Source: Roseovarius sp. 217 (GTDB taxonomy: Bacteria > Pseudomonadota > Alphaproteobacteria > Rhodobacterales > Rhodobacteraceae). From it: a DNA stretch of 64,000 nucleotides. Below, piece by piece: positions 27,205-35,928 of the stretch. Below the pieces are notes generated by a model, which saw only the letters and a list, made by a program, of their open reading frames with translations, was not told the origin of the DNA and searched no databases. The DNA is taken from assembly GCF_000152845.1 (NCBI RefSeq), contig NZ_CH902584.1:3823562-3887561 (forward strand), in the 5' to 3' direction. Every line of letters starts with the position of its first letter. Position 1 is the first letter of the stretch. A program made the translations under genes and the position numbers.

Positions 27205-28011
27205 ATGTCGAATAATCTGATGGCGGGAAAACGCGGGCTGATCATGGGGCTCGCCAATGACAAATCAATCGCCTGGGGCATTGCCCGCGCCTGTGCCGAT
27301 GCAGGCGCAGAGCTTGCCTTCAGCTATCAGGGGGATGCGCTCAAAAAGCGGGTCGATCCTCTGGCAGCGGAACTGGGGTCAACCATCGTCCTGCCCTGCG
27401 ATGTGGGCAACATGGCCTCGGTCGATCAGCTCTTTACCGACCTGCACAGCCACTGGGACAGCCTCGATTTCGTGGTCCATGCCATCGGCTTTTCCGACAA
27501 GAACGAATTGCGCGGGCGCTATGTCGACACCAGCCGCGACAATTTCCTGATGACCATGGACATCTCGGTCTATTCCTTCACCGCCGTGATGCAGCGCGCG
27601 GAAAAGATGATGGGCGAGGGTGGGTCGGCCCTCACCCTCACCTATTACGGCGCCGAACAGGTCATGCCGCATTACAACGTGATGGGGGTGGCCAAGGCCG
27701 CTCTTGAGGCATCGGTCAAATACATGGCCGAGGATCTGGGTAAGGACGGCATCCGCGTCAACGCCATCAGCGCGGGACCGATTAAGACGCTGGCCGCCTC
27801 CGGCATCGGCGATTTCCGCTATATCCTCAAGTGGAACGAATTGAATTCCCCCCTGCGCCGCAACGTGACCATCGACGACGTCGGCCGCTCCGCACTCTAC
27901 ATGCTCAGCGACTTGGGCTCGGGCGTCACCGGCGAGACGCTGCATGTCGACGCAGGCTACCATATCGTCGGGATGAAGGCCGTGGACGCCCCCGACATCG
28001 ACGCAACCTGA
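27205..28011 (+). CDS. fabI: Enoyl-[acyl-carrier-protein] reductase (NADH)
   Basis: FabI performs the last reduction of each fatty acid elongation cycle. The protein has 268 residues from the ATG at 27205 (MSNNLMAGKRGLI). The longer frame from 27124 lacks family similarity. The NADH motif is GLANDKSIAWGIA (about 16-28), and the catalytic residues are Y147, Y157 and K164 (TYYGAEQVMPHYNVMGVAK). GETLHVDAGYHIVGM at the C-terminus is typical of FabI. The LysE gene starts 11 bases downstream. Confidence 0.96.
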   Translation: MSNNLMAGKRGLIMGLANDKSIAWGIARACADAGAELAFSYQGDALKKRVDPLAAELGSTIVLPCDVGNMASVDQLFTDLHSHWDSLDFVVHAIGFSDKNELRGRYVDTSRDNFLMTMDISVYSFTAVMQRAEKMMGEGGSALTLTYYGAEQVMPHYNVMGVAKAALEASVKYMAEDLGKDGIRVNAISAGPIKTLAASGIGDFRYILKWNELNSPLRRNVTIDDVGRSALYMLSDLGSGVTGETLHVDAGYHIVGMKAVDAPDIDAT

Positions 28012-28022
28012 GAGGCGCCCCC

Positions 28023-28628
28023 ATGACCGCGTTCGATCTCCTGGCCTTTAACGCGGTTCTCGCCGCCGCCATCCTCAGCCCCGGTCCGGCTCTGCTCTTT
28101 GCCCTGCGGACCGCGCTGGCCGATGGGCGCGGCGCAGGTATTGCGGCCGGTTTGGGCCTTGGCCTCGTCGCTGCACTCTGGACACTGGCGGCTCTCTTGG
28201 GACTAGAGGCGCTCTTCAGCCTTTTTCCCTGGGCCTATATGGCGCTGAAACTCGCCGGGGCCGCCTATCTGCTCTATATCGCCTGGAGCACATGGCGCGC
28301 CGCCCGTCAGCCCGTGACCGAGGGTCCGCGCAAACCACGCGGGCGCGCATTTCTGGATGGCGTCCTGATCAACCTCGGCAATCCGAAATCCGCGCTCTTC
28401 GCCGCCTCGGTTCTGGTTGTGATCTTTCCCAAGGGACTATCGGCGCTGGAAATTGCGCTCATCACCGCCAATCACATGATCGTTGAGTGGCTCTTTTACG
28501 CGGGCTTCGCCACGCTTCTGAGCGGGGCACAGGCCCGCCGCGCCTATCTCGGCGCGAAACCCTTGATCGACCGCGCGGCAGCCCTGCTGATGGGCGCGCT
28601 CGGGCTGAAACTCTTGCTGAGCAGGTAA
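28023..28628 (+). CDS. LysE/RhtB family exporter
   Basis: The protein has 201 residues with about six hydrophobic segments. The N-terminal [29 protein letters not shown] is the LysE-family signature, and [17 protein letters not shown] is the second conserved loop. Members export amino acids or related small molecules across the cytoplasmic membrane. The substrate here is unknown. It lies 11 bases after fabI and 4 bases before gpt, probably in one transcript. Confidence 0.88.
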   Translation: MTAFDLLAFNAVLAAAILSPGPALLFALRTALADGRGAGIAAGLGLGLVAALWTLAALLGLEALFSLFPWAYMALKLAGAAYLLYIAWSTWRAARQPVTEGPRKPRGRAFLDGVLINLGNPKSALFAASVLVVIFPKGLSALEIALITANHMIVEWLFYAGFATLLSGAQARRAYLGAKPLIDRAAALLMGALGLKLLLSR

Positions 28629-28632
28629 CGAC

Positions 28633-29130
28633 ATGATGGACCGCCTCCCCCATGAAAAGGGCTTTCACGTAAGCTGGGATCAGTTGCACCGCGACGCCCG
28701 CGCCCTTGCATGGCGATTGCAGGACAAGACGCCCGAAGACGGCTGGCGCGCCGTGGTGGCGATCACACGCGGCGGCATGGCCCCGGCGATGATCGTCGCG
28801 CGTGAACTGGACATTCGCACCGTCGACACGATCAGCGTCAAATCCTACAACCACCAGACCCAGACCGCACCCGTGGTGATCAAATCCCCGGATATGGCGA
28901 TCATGGGCGATGGTGCGGGCGTCCTGATCGTCGATGATCTGGTGGACACTGGCCGCACGCTCGAGGTGGTGCGCCAGCATCTGCCACTGGCGCATGTCGC
29001 GACGGTCTACGCCAAGCCGATGGGCCGCGCACAGGTCGACACCTTTGTGACCGAAGTCAGTCAGGACACCTGGATCTTCTTCCCTTGGGATATGGCGCTG
29101 CAATATGTCGAACCCTACCGGGGCACCTGA
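28633..29130 (+). CDS. gpt: Xanthine(-guanine) phosphoribosyltransferase
   Basis: The protein has 165 residues, the length of Gpt. The PRPP-binding loop is [19 protein letters not shown], and an [16 protein letters not shown] segment fits the Gpt group. It salvages xanthine and guanine to XMP and GMP with PRPP. Its stop is 1 base before the aminotransferase start. The pairing with that gene is probably only operonic. Confidence 0.93.
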   Translation: MMDRLPHEKGFHVSWDQLHRDARALAWRLQDKTPEDGWRAVVAITRGGMAPAMIVARELDIRTVDTISVKSYNHQTQTAPVVIKSPDMAIMGDGAGVLIVDDLVDTGRTLEVVRQHLPLAHVATVYAKPMGRAQVDTFVTEVSQDTWIFFPWDMALQYVEPYRGT

Positions 29131-29131
29131 C

Positions 29132-30337
29132 ATGACCAACCCGCCCCGCACCGCCTGCACCTTTTCGCCGCCTGTGATGGAGGCGCGGCGCTGGCTCGAC
29201 GGGGTGACTTTCCCGCCCGAGCGTCCGCTCATCAACGTAAGCCAAGCCGCCCCCGTGGCCCCGCCCCCCGAGGCGCTGCGCCGCGCGGTGGCCGAGGCGG
29301 CGCTGAACGATCCGCAAGCGCATCTTTACGGCCCCGTCCTCGGCCTGCCCGATCTGCGCGCCGAGGTGGCGGCGCAATGGTCCGCCACCTATGGCGGCAT
29401 CGTCGTCCCCCCTCAGGTCGCCATCACCTCTGGCTGCAATCAGGCCTTTTGCGCGGCCATCACCACGCTCTGTGCCGAAGGGGATGAGGTTATTCTACCA
29501 ACCCCTTGGTATTTCAACCATAAAATGTGGCTCGACATGGCAGGTGTGCGCGCTGTCGCGCTGCCTGCGGGAGCGGAACTATTGCCCGATCCGGATCATG
29601 CGGCGGCGCTCATCACGCCGCGCACCCGTGCCATCGTGCTCGTGACCCCCAACAATCCGGGCGGCGTGGAATATCCCGCCGACCTCACGCACGCGTTCTA
29701 CACGTTGGCCAAAGAGCGCGGTCTTGCCCTTATCGTCGATGAAACCTATCGCGATTTCGATGCCCGGCCCGGGGCGGGCCATGATCTCTTTCACGATCCC
29801 GACTGGGCCGATACCCTCATTCAGCTCTATTCCTTTTCCAAGGCCTACCGCCTGACCGGGCACCGCGTCGGCGCAATGGTGGCGTCCCCGACCCGTCTGG
29901 CCGAGGTCGAGAAATTCCTCGACACGGTCACGATCTGCCCGAACCAACTGGGCCAGATCGCGGCCCTCTGGGGCATGCGCAACCTTGGCCAATGGCTGGC
30001 AGGCGAGCGCGCCGAAATCCTCGACCGGCGCGCGGCCATCCATGACAACATGCCCAAACTCGCCGGGCAGGGCTGGCGACTCTTGGGGTGTGGTGCCTAT
30101 TTCGCCTATATGGCACATCCCTTCGCCATGGCCTCCAACCAACTGGCACAGGCGCTGGTGCCCGAGGCGGGTATCCTGCTTCTTCCCGGCACCATGTTCC
30201 GGCCCTCCGACGACCCACAGGGCGCACGCGAATCGCGCGTGGCCTTCGCCAATCTAGACCGTGCCGGCATCGACACGCTCTTTGACCGGCTGAGCGCGCT
30301 CCGCTGGCCTCTTGTCCCGAGCGGCGACACCGCGTAG
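29132..30337 (+). CDS. PLP-dependent class I/II aminotransferase
   Basis: The protein has 401 residues from the ATG at 29132. It shows fold type I features: SGCNQAFCAAI, TPWYFNHKMWLDMAGVRAVALP, VTPNNPGGVEYP, the aspartate in IVDETYRDF and the PLP lysine in SFSKAYRLTGHRVGAM, followed by an Arg near the C-terminus for carboxylate binding. The substrate cannot be told from sequence. Aspartate-, aromatic- and methionine-type enzymes all share these motifs. Confidence 0.88.
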   Translation: MTNPPRTACTFSPPVMEARRWLDGVTFPPERPLINVSQAAPVAPPPEALRRAVAEAALNDPQAHLYGPVLGLPDLRAEVAAQWSATYGGIVVPPQVAITSGCNQAFCAAITTLCAEGDEVILPTPWYFNHKMWLDMAGVRAVALPAGAELLPDPDHAAALITPRTRAIVLVTPNNPGGVEYPADLTHAFYTLAKERGLALIVDETYRDFDARPGAGHDLFHDPDWADTLIQLYSFSKAYRLTGHRVGAMVASPTRLAEVEKFLDTVTICPNQLGQIAALWGMRNLGQWLAGERAEILDRRAAIHDNMPKLAGQGWRLLGCGAYFAYMAHPFAMASNQLAQALVPEAGILLLPGTMFRPSDDPQGARESRVAFANLDRAGIDTLFDRLSALRWPLVPSGDTA

Positions 30338-30383
30338 ACAGTCGCCCAAGCAGGCAGAAGCCACAAACGGACAGGGGGCCATC

Positions 30384-32228
30384 ATGGCGGTCAAAGGTAT
30401 TTCCAAAGGCGCAATGTGGGTTCTGATGGGGCTCTTGATCGCGGGCCTCGCCGGGTTTGGCGCGACCAACCTCTCTGGCACCGTACGCAGCGTCGGTCAT
30501 GTCGGCACGGCCGAGATTGACCTGACCACCTATGCCCGCGCATTGCAGAACGAAATCCGCGCGCTCGAGGCAGAGCGCGGCTCCGCCATCAGCCTTGCCG
30601 AGGCCCGCGCGGCCGGCGTCGATACCGATGTGCTGTCGCGCCTCATCGCCCGCGCCGCATTGGAACACGAGGCCGATCGTCTGGGGCTGTCTATCGGCGA
30701 CGCGAACCTGCGCGAGCAGATTGTCGAGATTCCGGCCTTTCAGGGACTGGACGGCAGCTTTGACCGCGAGGCCTATCGCTTTGCCCTCGACCAAGCCGGG
30801 CTGAACGAGACCCAGTTCGAGGAAAACATCCGCGCCGAAACGGCGAGCACATTGGTGCAGGCCGCGGCCCTTGCCGGGTTACAAACCCCTGCGACCTACC
30901 TGGACACGATGATGACCTATCTGGCAGAGCGTCGCAGTCTGGCCTTTGCCGTTCTGGATCGCAGCGCGTTGCAATCCGGCCTGCCCGTCCCCTCGGAAGA
31001 GGATTTGCAAGCCTATCATCAGGCCAATCTCCCGAGCTTCACCACACCTGAAACCAAGAAAATCGCCTTTGCGTGGATCACGCCCGCCATGATCATCGAC
31101 AGTGTTGAGGTCGAAGAGGCCGCCTTGCGCGACGCCTATGCCGAACGTGAGGCAGAGTTCAACCTGCCGGAGCGGCGGCTGGTGGAACGTCTGATCTTTG
31201 CCGATACCGAGGCCGCTACCCGCGCCCGAGCCCGCATTGACGAGGGGATAGCCCTCGAAATGCTCGTCTCCGAGCGCGGATTAGAGATGTCCGATGTCGA
31301 TCTGGGCGATGTCGCACGCGAGGATCTCGGCAGCGCTGCGGAGCCAGTCTTTTCGGCCGAGGCCGGAGAGGTGGTTGGCCCGATTGACACCAGTCTTGGC
31401 CCAGCTCTCTTTCGCGTCAACGCCATTCTAGCGGCTCAAGTCACCCCGTTTGAAGAGGCAGAGCCGCAGCTGCGCGATCAACTTGCCGGTGACCGCGCCC
31501 GCCGCGTGATCGAAGCGCAGATCGACACCGTAGACGATCTTCTCGCCGGGGGGGCGACGCTCGAAGATGTGGCCAAGGAAACCAACATGGAACTTGGCAG
31601 CATCGACTGGCACCCCGGCCTGACCGAAGGCATGGCGGCCTATGACAGCTTCCGCGAGGCCGCCGATGCCGTAGCAACGGGCGATTACCCGGAGGTCGTG
31701 CAGCTCGCCGATGGCGGCATCTTTGCCCTGCGTCTCGACGGCATCGACGAACCACGCGTTCAGCCGCTTGAGGATGTCCGTGACGCGGTTCTGAACGGCT
31801 GGCGTACCAAAGCGACAGTAGAGGCGCTCAAGACCCAAGTGGAGCCGCAACTCGCAGAGTTGCGCGCCGGGGCGAGCTTTGCCGATCTCGGCCTGACCGC
31901 GACCGACATCAGCAACATGACCCGCCGCGATTACCGCCCCGAGGCTCCGGCCGAATTCATCGACACCGTGTTTGACATGGAAGAGGGAGAGGTTCGCGTG
32001 ATCGAGGGCGAAGGCCGTCTTTTCGTCCTGCGACTCGACAGCATCGCGCCGCCCGCTGAGGATGCCGAAGACGAGGATCTCACCCGCCTGCGCTCAGCGC
32101 TTCAGGATCAGGTGGCCGGCGATCTTGGTCAGGATCTCTTTCAGGTGCTGGCTAACGATATCCGAGCCCGCGCGGGTGTCGAACTCAATCAGGCGGCCCT
32201 CAACGCCGTGCATGCCAATTTCAACTGA
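30384..32228 (+). CDS. SurA/PpiD-type periplasmic folding chaperone
   Basis: The protein has 614 residues from the ATG at 30384. One N-terminal membrane segment (MWVLMGLLIAGLAGFGATNL) anchors a large periplasmic part. A SurA-like N-terminal chaperone region (about 45-200) is followed by a parvulin-type prolyl isomerase domain near 240-370 (RRLVERLIFADTEAATRARARIDEGIALEMLVSE, then GEVVGPIDTSLGPALFRV), and further helical regions. It assists folding of exported proteins. trpE starts 11 bases downstream, so trpE is probably transcribed from this gene's promoter. Confidence 0.85.
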   Translation: MAVKGISKGAMWVLMGLLIAGLAGFGATNLSGTVRSVGHVGTAEIDLTTYARALQNEIRALEAERGSAISLAEARAAGVDTDVLSRLIARAALEHEADRLGLSIGDANLREQIVEIPAFQGLDGSFDREAYRFALDQAGLNETQFEENIRAETASTLVQAAALAGLQTPATYLDTMMTYLAERRSLAFAVLDRSALQSGLPVPSEEDLQAYHQANLPSFTTPETKKIAFAWITPAMIIDSVEVEEAALRDAYAEREAEFNLPERRLVERLIFADTEAATRARARIDEGIALEMLVSERGLEMSDVDLGDVAREDLGSAAEPVFSAEAGEVVGPIDTSLGPALFRVNAILAAQVTPFEEAEPQLRDQLAGDRARRVIEAQIDTVDDLLAGGATLEDVAKETNMELGSIDWHPGLTEGMAAYDSFREAADAVATGDYPEVVQLADGGIFALRLDGIDEPRVQPLEDVRDAVLNGWRTKATVEALKTQVEPQLAELRAGASFADLGLTATDISNMTRRDYRPEAPAEFIDTVFDMEEGEVRVIEGEGRLFVLRLDSIAPPAEDAEDEDLTRLRSALQDQVAGDLGQDLFQVLANDIRARAGVELNQAALNAVHANFN

Positions 32229-32239
32229 GGACCGCCCAA

Positions 32240-33751
32240 TTGGAACTGACCCCGTCCTTCGAGGCATTCGCCCGCGCCTATGAGGCTGGCGAAAATCAGG
32301 TGGTGCATGCGCGGCTTGCGGCCGATCTCGACACGCCCGTGTCGCTCATGCTCAAGCTGACAGGCGCCGCGCGCGACGCCTTCCTGCTCGAATCCGTGAC
32401 CGGCGGCGAATTGCGCGGGCGCTATTCCATCATCGGCCTGAAACCCGATGTGATCTGGCAATGCCACGGCACCGCCAGCCGCATCAATCGTCAGGCGCGG
32501 TTCGATCACGACGACTTCGAGGATCAGTCTGGCGACCCGCTCGACAACCTGCGCGCCTTGATTGCCGAGAGCCGCATCGCTTTGCCCGAGGGCATGCCCG
32601 CCGCCAGCGCCGGGCTCTTTGGCTATCTTGGCTATGACATGATCCGGCTGGTCGAACACCTACCGAATGTGAACCCGGACCCGCTTGGCCTGCCCGATGC
32701 CGTGATGCTGCGCCCATCCGTGATTGCCGTGCTCGACGGCGTCAAGGGCGAGGTGATGGTTGTGGCCCCCGCTTGGGTCGGCACCGGGCAATCGGCACGC
32801 GCGGCCTATGCGCAAGCCGCCGAGCGGGTGATGGACGCGGTGCGTGATCTGGAACGCGCCTTGCCGCAATCCAGCCGCAGCTTGGGCGAGGCGCATGAAG
32901 ACGCAGCGCCCGTGTCGAATTTCACCCGAGAGGCCTACAAGGCCGCCGTGGACAAGGCCAAGGATTACATTCGCGCGGGCGACATCTTTCAAGTGGTCCC
33001 CTCACAGCGCTGGACTCAGCCTTTTCGCCAACCTCCATTTTCACTTTACCGATCTTTACGGCGGACAAACCCGTCACCATTCATGTTTTTCTTTCACTTT
33101 GGCGACTTTCAGGTGATTGGGGCCAGCCCCGAAATCCTCGTCCGCGTCTTCGGCCAAGAGGTAACGATCCGCCCCATCGCAGGCACCCGTCCTCGCGGCG
33201 CGACACCCGAAGAAGACCGCGCACTTGAGGCTGATCTTCTGGCGGATCAAAAGGAACTGGCCGAGCATCTCATGCTGCTTGATCTGGGGCGCAATGACGC
33301 GGGCCGCGTCTGCAAGGTCGGCACCGTGCATCCGACCGAGAAGTTCATCATCGAGCGCTACAGCCACGTCATGCATATCGTCTCGAACGTCGTGGGTGTG
33401 TTGGCCGAGGATCAGGACGCGCTGAGCGCCCTCCTTGCCGGTCTGCCAGCGGGCACGGTCTCCGGCGCGCCCAAGGTCCGCGCGATGGAGATCATCGACG
33501 AATTGGAACCCGAGAAACGCGGCGTCTACGGCGGCGGCGTTGGGTATTTCAGCTCAGGCGGCGATATGGATGTCTGCATCGCCCTGCGCACCGCCGTCGT
33601 CAAGGATGAAAAGCTCTATATTCAGGCGGGCGGCGGCGTGGTCTATGACAGCGACCCCGAGGCGGAATATATGGAAACCGTCCATAAATCCAACGCCATC
33701 CGGCGGGCCGCAGCCGATGCCGCACGCTTTGGCGGCGACAACAACGGCTGA
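32240..33751 (+). CDS. trpE: Anthranilate synthase component I
   Basis: TrpE makes anthranilate from chorismate with ammonia supplied by TrpG. The protein has 503 residues and starts at a TTG (32240) with GAGGA 9 bases upstream. Chorismate-binding motifs are IAGTRPRGATPEEDRALEADLLADQKELAEHLMLLDLGRND, YSHVMHIVSNV, GTVSGAPKVRAMEIIDELEPEKRG and GGGVVYDSDPEAEY. It is separated from trpGDC by about 3.8 kb. Codons from about 33019 to 33114 are unusually AT-rich for this gene. No leader peptide or attenuator was seen. Confidence 0.96.
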   Translation: MELTPSFEAFARAYEAGENQVVHARLAADLDTPVSLMLKLTGAARDAFLLESVTGGELRGRYSIIGLKPDVIWQCHGTASRINRQARFDHDDFEDQSGDPLDNLRALIAESRIALPEGMPAASAGLFGYLGYDMIRLVEHLPNVNPDPLGLPDAVMLRPSVIAVLDGVKGEVMVVAPAWVGTGQSARAAYAQAAERVMDAVRDLERALPQSSRSLGEAHEDAAPVSNFTREAYKAAVDKAKDYIRAGDIFQVVPSQRWTQPFRQPPFSLYRSLRRTNPSPFMFFFHFGDFQVIGASPEILVRVFGQEVTIRPIAGTRPRGATPEEDRALEADLLADQKELAEHLMLLDLGRNDAGRVCKVGTVHPTEKFIIERYSHVMHIVSNVVGVLAEDQDALSALLAGLPAGTVSGAPKVRAMEIIDELEPEKRGVYGGGVGYFSSGGDMDVCIALRTAVVKDEKLYIQAGGGVVYDSDPEAEYMETVHKSNAIRRAAADAARFGGDNNG

Positions 33752-33757
33752 TCCCAT

Positions 33758-33771
33758 TTGACTCAGGTCAA
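33758..33771. promoter_or_regulatory. FNR/Dnr-type operator
   Basis: TTGAC-TCAG-GTCAA is a perfect palindrome of the FNR/CRP superfamily type (TTGAT-N4-ATCAA). It lies 73 bases before the rhodanese start, ahead of a TTATAT -10-like element near 33802. It suggests oxygen- or nitrogen-oxide-dependent control. Which regulator binds is unknown. Confidence 0.6.
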
Positions 33772-33843
33772 GGCGTGCGCGCTTTTGCCAGCATAGCTCT
33801 GTTATATCACATTCCAATCGAGGAATATAACGGAGGGAAGCCA

Positions 33844-34461
33844 ATGATCCGCATGACCCGATTCGTCGCCCCGGCCCTTGTGGCCCTCGCCCTGGCCCTT
33901 GCACCGCTCTCCAGCGCCGCCGGGGGTGCCCTACACCTGCAAGACCCCATCGCCGCTGAGACCCTGAGCAAGAGCAAACAGACCACCCCCGGCCTCTACA
34001 TCACCGCCGCCGACGCAGGCCGCGTGCTGGGCCAACACCCCAACGTGGCGCTTATCGACGTGCGCACCCCGTCCGAGGTGAACCTGATCGGCTATGCCAC
34101 CGCCGCCGCCGCCAATATCCCCTCGAAACTGATGGACCCCGCCCTCGCCTTCGACGCCAAAAAGGGCGCATACAAGATGGTGGACAACCCCGCCTTCGTG
34201 GACGAAATGACGGCGTGGCTCGCCAGCGACGCCGCCGCAGGCGTGGATACCCTGCTGGTGATGTGCCGCTCTGGGTCGCGCAGCGCCGAGGCCATCGCCA
34301 AACTGGTCGAGGCCGGTGTCGATGTGACGCTCTACAACGTCGTCGACGGCTTTGAGGGCGACACAAACGACGCAGGCGCGCGCGCGGTCAATGGCTGGCG
34401 CAACGCCGGCCTGCCGTGGGCCTACAAGATCCGCGAAGGCCTGCGCCCCGGCTATAACTGA
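33844..34461 (+). CDS. Exported rhodanese-domain protein
   Basis: The protein has 205 residues from the ATG at 33844, preceded by GGAGGGAAG. A signal peptide of about 25 residues places it in the periplasm. A single rhodanese domain follows ([21 protein letters not shown]), with the active-site loop [11 protein letters not shown]. It could transfer sulfane sulfur or act in thiol chemistry. The substrate is unknown. The FNR-type site upstream suggests a link to low-oxygen metabolism. Confidence 0.87.
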   Translation: MIRMTRFVAPALVALALALAPLSSAAGGALHLQDPIAAETLSKSKQTTPGLYITAADAGRVLGQHPNVALIDVRTPSEVNLIGYATAAAANIPSKLMDPALAFDAKKGAYKMVDNPAFVDEMTAWLASDAAAGVDTLLVMCRSGSRSAEAIAKLVEAGVDVTLYNVVDGFEGDTNDAGARAVNGWRNAGLPWAYKIREGLRPGYN

Positions 34462-34499
34462 CACTTGCGGTGGGCCTTGCCCTCGGGCAAGACAGGGAC

Positions 34500-35042
34500 A
34501 TGGCCCGCCTCATCCTCTTCAACAAACCCTATGACGTGCTGTCGCAATTCACCGGTCGCGGCTCTGCGGATAGCCCCCGCGCGACGCTCTCGGATTTCAT
34601 CGACGTGCCGCGCGTCTATCCCGCCGGGCGCCTCGACCGCGACAGCGAGGGGCTCTTGGTGCTGACCGATGATGGCCAACTTCAAGCGCGGATCGCAAAC
34701 CCCCGTTTCAAAACTGAAAAAACCTATTTCGCCCAGGTCGAAGGCCTGCCCGATGATGCGACCCTTGCGGCGCTGCGCCAAGGCGTGACGCTTAACGATG
34801 GTCCAACGCGCCCCGCGCGCGTGGACCGGATGGAGCCGCCAACCCTCTGGCCGCGCACGCCACCTGTCCGCTTCCGCAAATCCGTGCCGGACTGCTGGCT
34901 GAAACTGACGATCTCCGAGGGGCGCAACCGTCAGGTGCGCCGCATGACCGCCCATATCGGCCACCCCACCCTGCGTCTCATCCGCTGGCGCATCGGCGAC
35001 TGGACCCTGGATGGCATCGGCCCCGGCCAGTGGCGGGGCTGA
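34500..35042 (+). CDS. Ribosomal large subunit pseudouridine synthase, RluE type
   Basis: The protein has 180 residues from the ATG at 34500. The catalytic aspartate is in [20 protein letters not shown], and [12 protein letters not shown] and [24 protein letters not shown] are RsuA/RluE-family motifs. No N-terminal S4 domain is present, which fits RluE rather than RluB. RluE modifies U2457 of 23S rRNA in Escherichia coli, and the same target is inferred here. It is convergent with the HisA-like gene across 10 bases. Confidence 0.88.
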   Translation: MARLILFNKPYDVLSQFTGRGSADSPRATLSDFIDVPRVYPAGRLDRDSEGLLVLTDDGQLQARIANPRFKTEKTYFAQVEGLPDDATLAALRQGVTLNDGPTRPARVDRMEPPTLWPRTPPVRFRKSVPDCWLKLTISEGRNRQVRRMTAHIGHPTLRLIRWRIGDWTLDGIGPGQWRG

Positions 35043-35052
35043 CACCGCGGGG

Positions 35053-35796
35053 TCAGATAAACTCGGCCTTCGCTTCAGGCACCGCCCGCGCGACCTCCAG
35101 AGCCTCGGCCAGATCGACATCCTTGGACAATAGCGCGCGCCCGATGAGTGCCCCAGCGATATTGGGAATATAGCGCAACCGCGACACATCATCGACCGTG
35201 CGCACCGTGCCACGCGCAATCACCGCATGCCGCGTCTTGGCTGCCAGCCCAGAAATCACCCCGAGACTGCCGTCACTATCCTCGATATCGGCATCAATAT
35301 CGGTAATCAAAAGACCTGCCAGCGGCACACCGTCAAAGGCCGCAATGAATTCGGCCGGACCAAAGGCGGAGGCCGTGCGCCAGCCATCCGTCATCAACTG
35401 ACCCTGATAGATATCCACGGCCACAACGATCTGATCCGGGTGATATTTGGCCAGGGCCTTGACCGCCTCAGGATCCTGTATCGCCATCGTGCCCAGCACA
35501 ATCCGCCCCGCGCCTTTGTCGATCCAGCGCTCCACCGCCTCACGCGACCGAAAACCGCCGCCCAATTGCACCGGAATACCCACGGCACGGATGATCTGCT
35601 CGATGAGATCATTATTGTCCACCGCGCCACGCAGCCCGCTCATATCCGTAAGATGCATCCATTCGGCGCCCGCCGCCACGAACCCGCGCGCGGTCTCGAC
35701 CGGATCCAAATGCCATCGCACCGGCTCATTCAGCCGTCCCCGAGTCAGGGTGACACATTTGCCATCGAGAATTTCCAAGGTGGGATAGAGGATCAT
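35053..35796 (-). CDS. HisA paralogue, divergent TIM-barrel protein
   Basis: The protein has 247 residues from the ATG at 35796 (AAGGG 7 bases upstream). It aligns along its length with HisA, the ProFAR isomerase of histidine synthesis (ILYPTLEILDGKCV, PVQLGGGFRSREAVERW, VVAVDIYQGQ), but key motifs differ. AIDL with the catalytic Asp is TLEI, so Asp becomes Glu. The TDIDRDG loop is TDIDADIEDSDG. The phosphate-binding ASGGV is ARGTV. No his genes are adjacent. It may have a changed substrate, and calling it HisA would be unsafe. Confidence 0.75.
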   Translation of the reverse strand: MILYPTLEILDGKCVTLTRGRLNEPVRWHLDPVETARGFVAAGAEWMHLTDMSGLRGAVDNNDLIEQIIRAVGIPVQLGGGFRSREAVERWIDKGAGRIVLGTMAIQDPEAVKALAKYHPDQIVVAVDIYQGQLMTDGWRTASAFGPAEFIAAFDGVPLAGLLITDIDADIEDSDGSLGVISGLAAKTRHAVIARGTVRTVDDVSRLRYIPNIAGALIGRALLSKDVDLAEALEVARAVPEAKAEFI

Positions 35797-35928
35797 CACC
35801 ATGCCCTTTCGCTATGGGTGTGAGCATATCCTGAGGTCAAACCACCCCTCCGGCTGTCTCCGGTGCGGCATGATACGCGCGTTTAGCGGCCTGAGCGGCA
35901 CAGGCCCTCTTGGCATCCCTCCCCCGGA

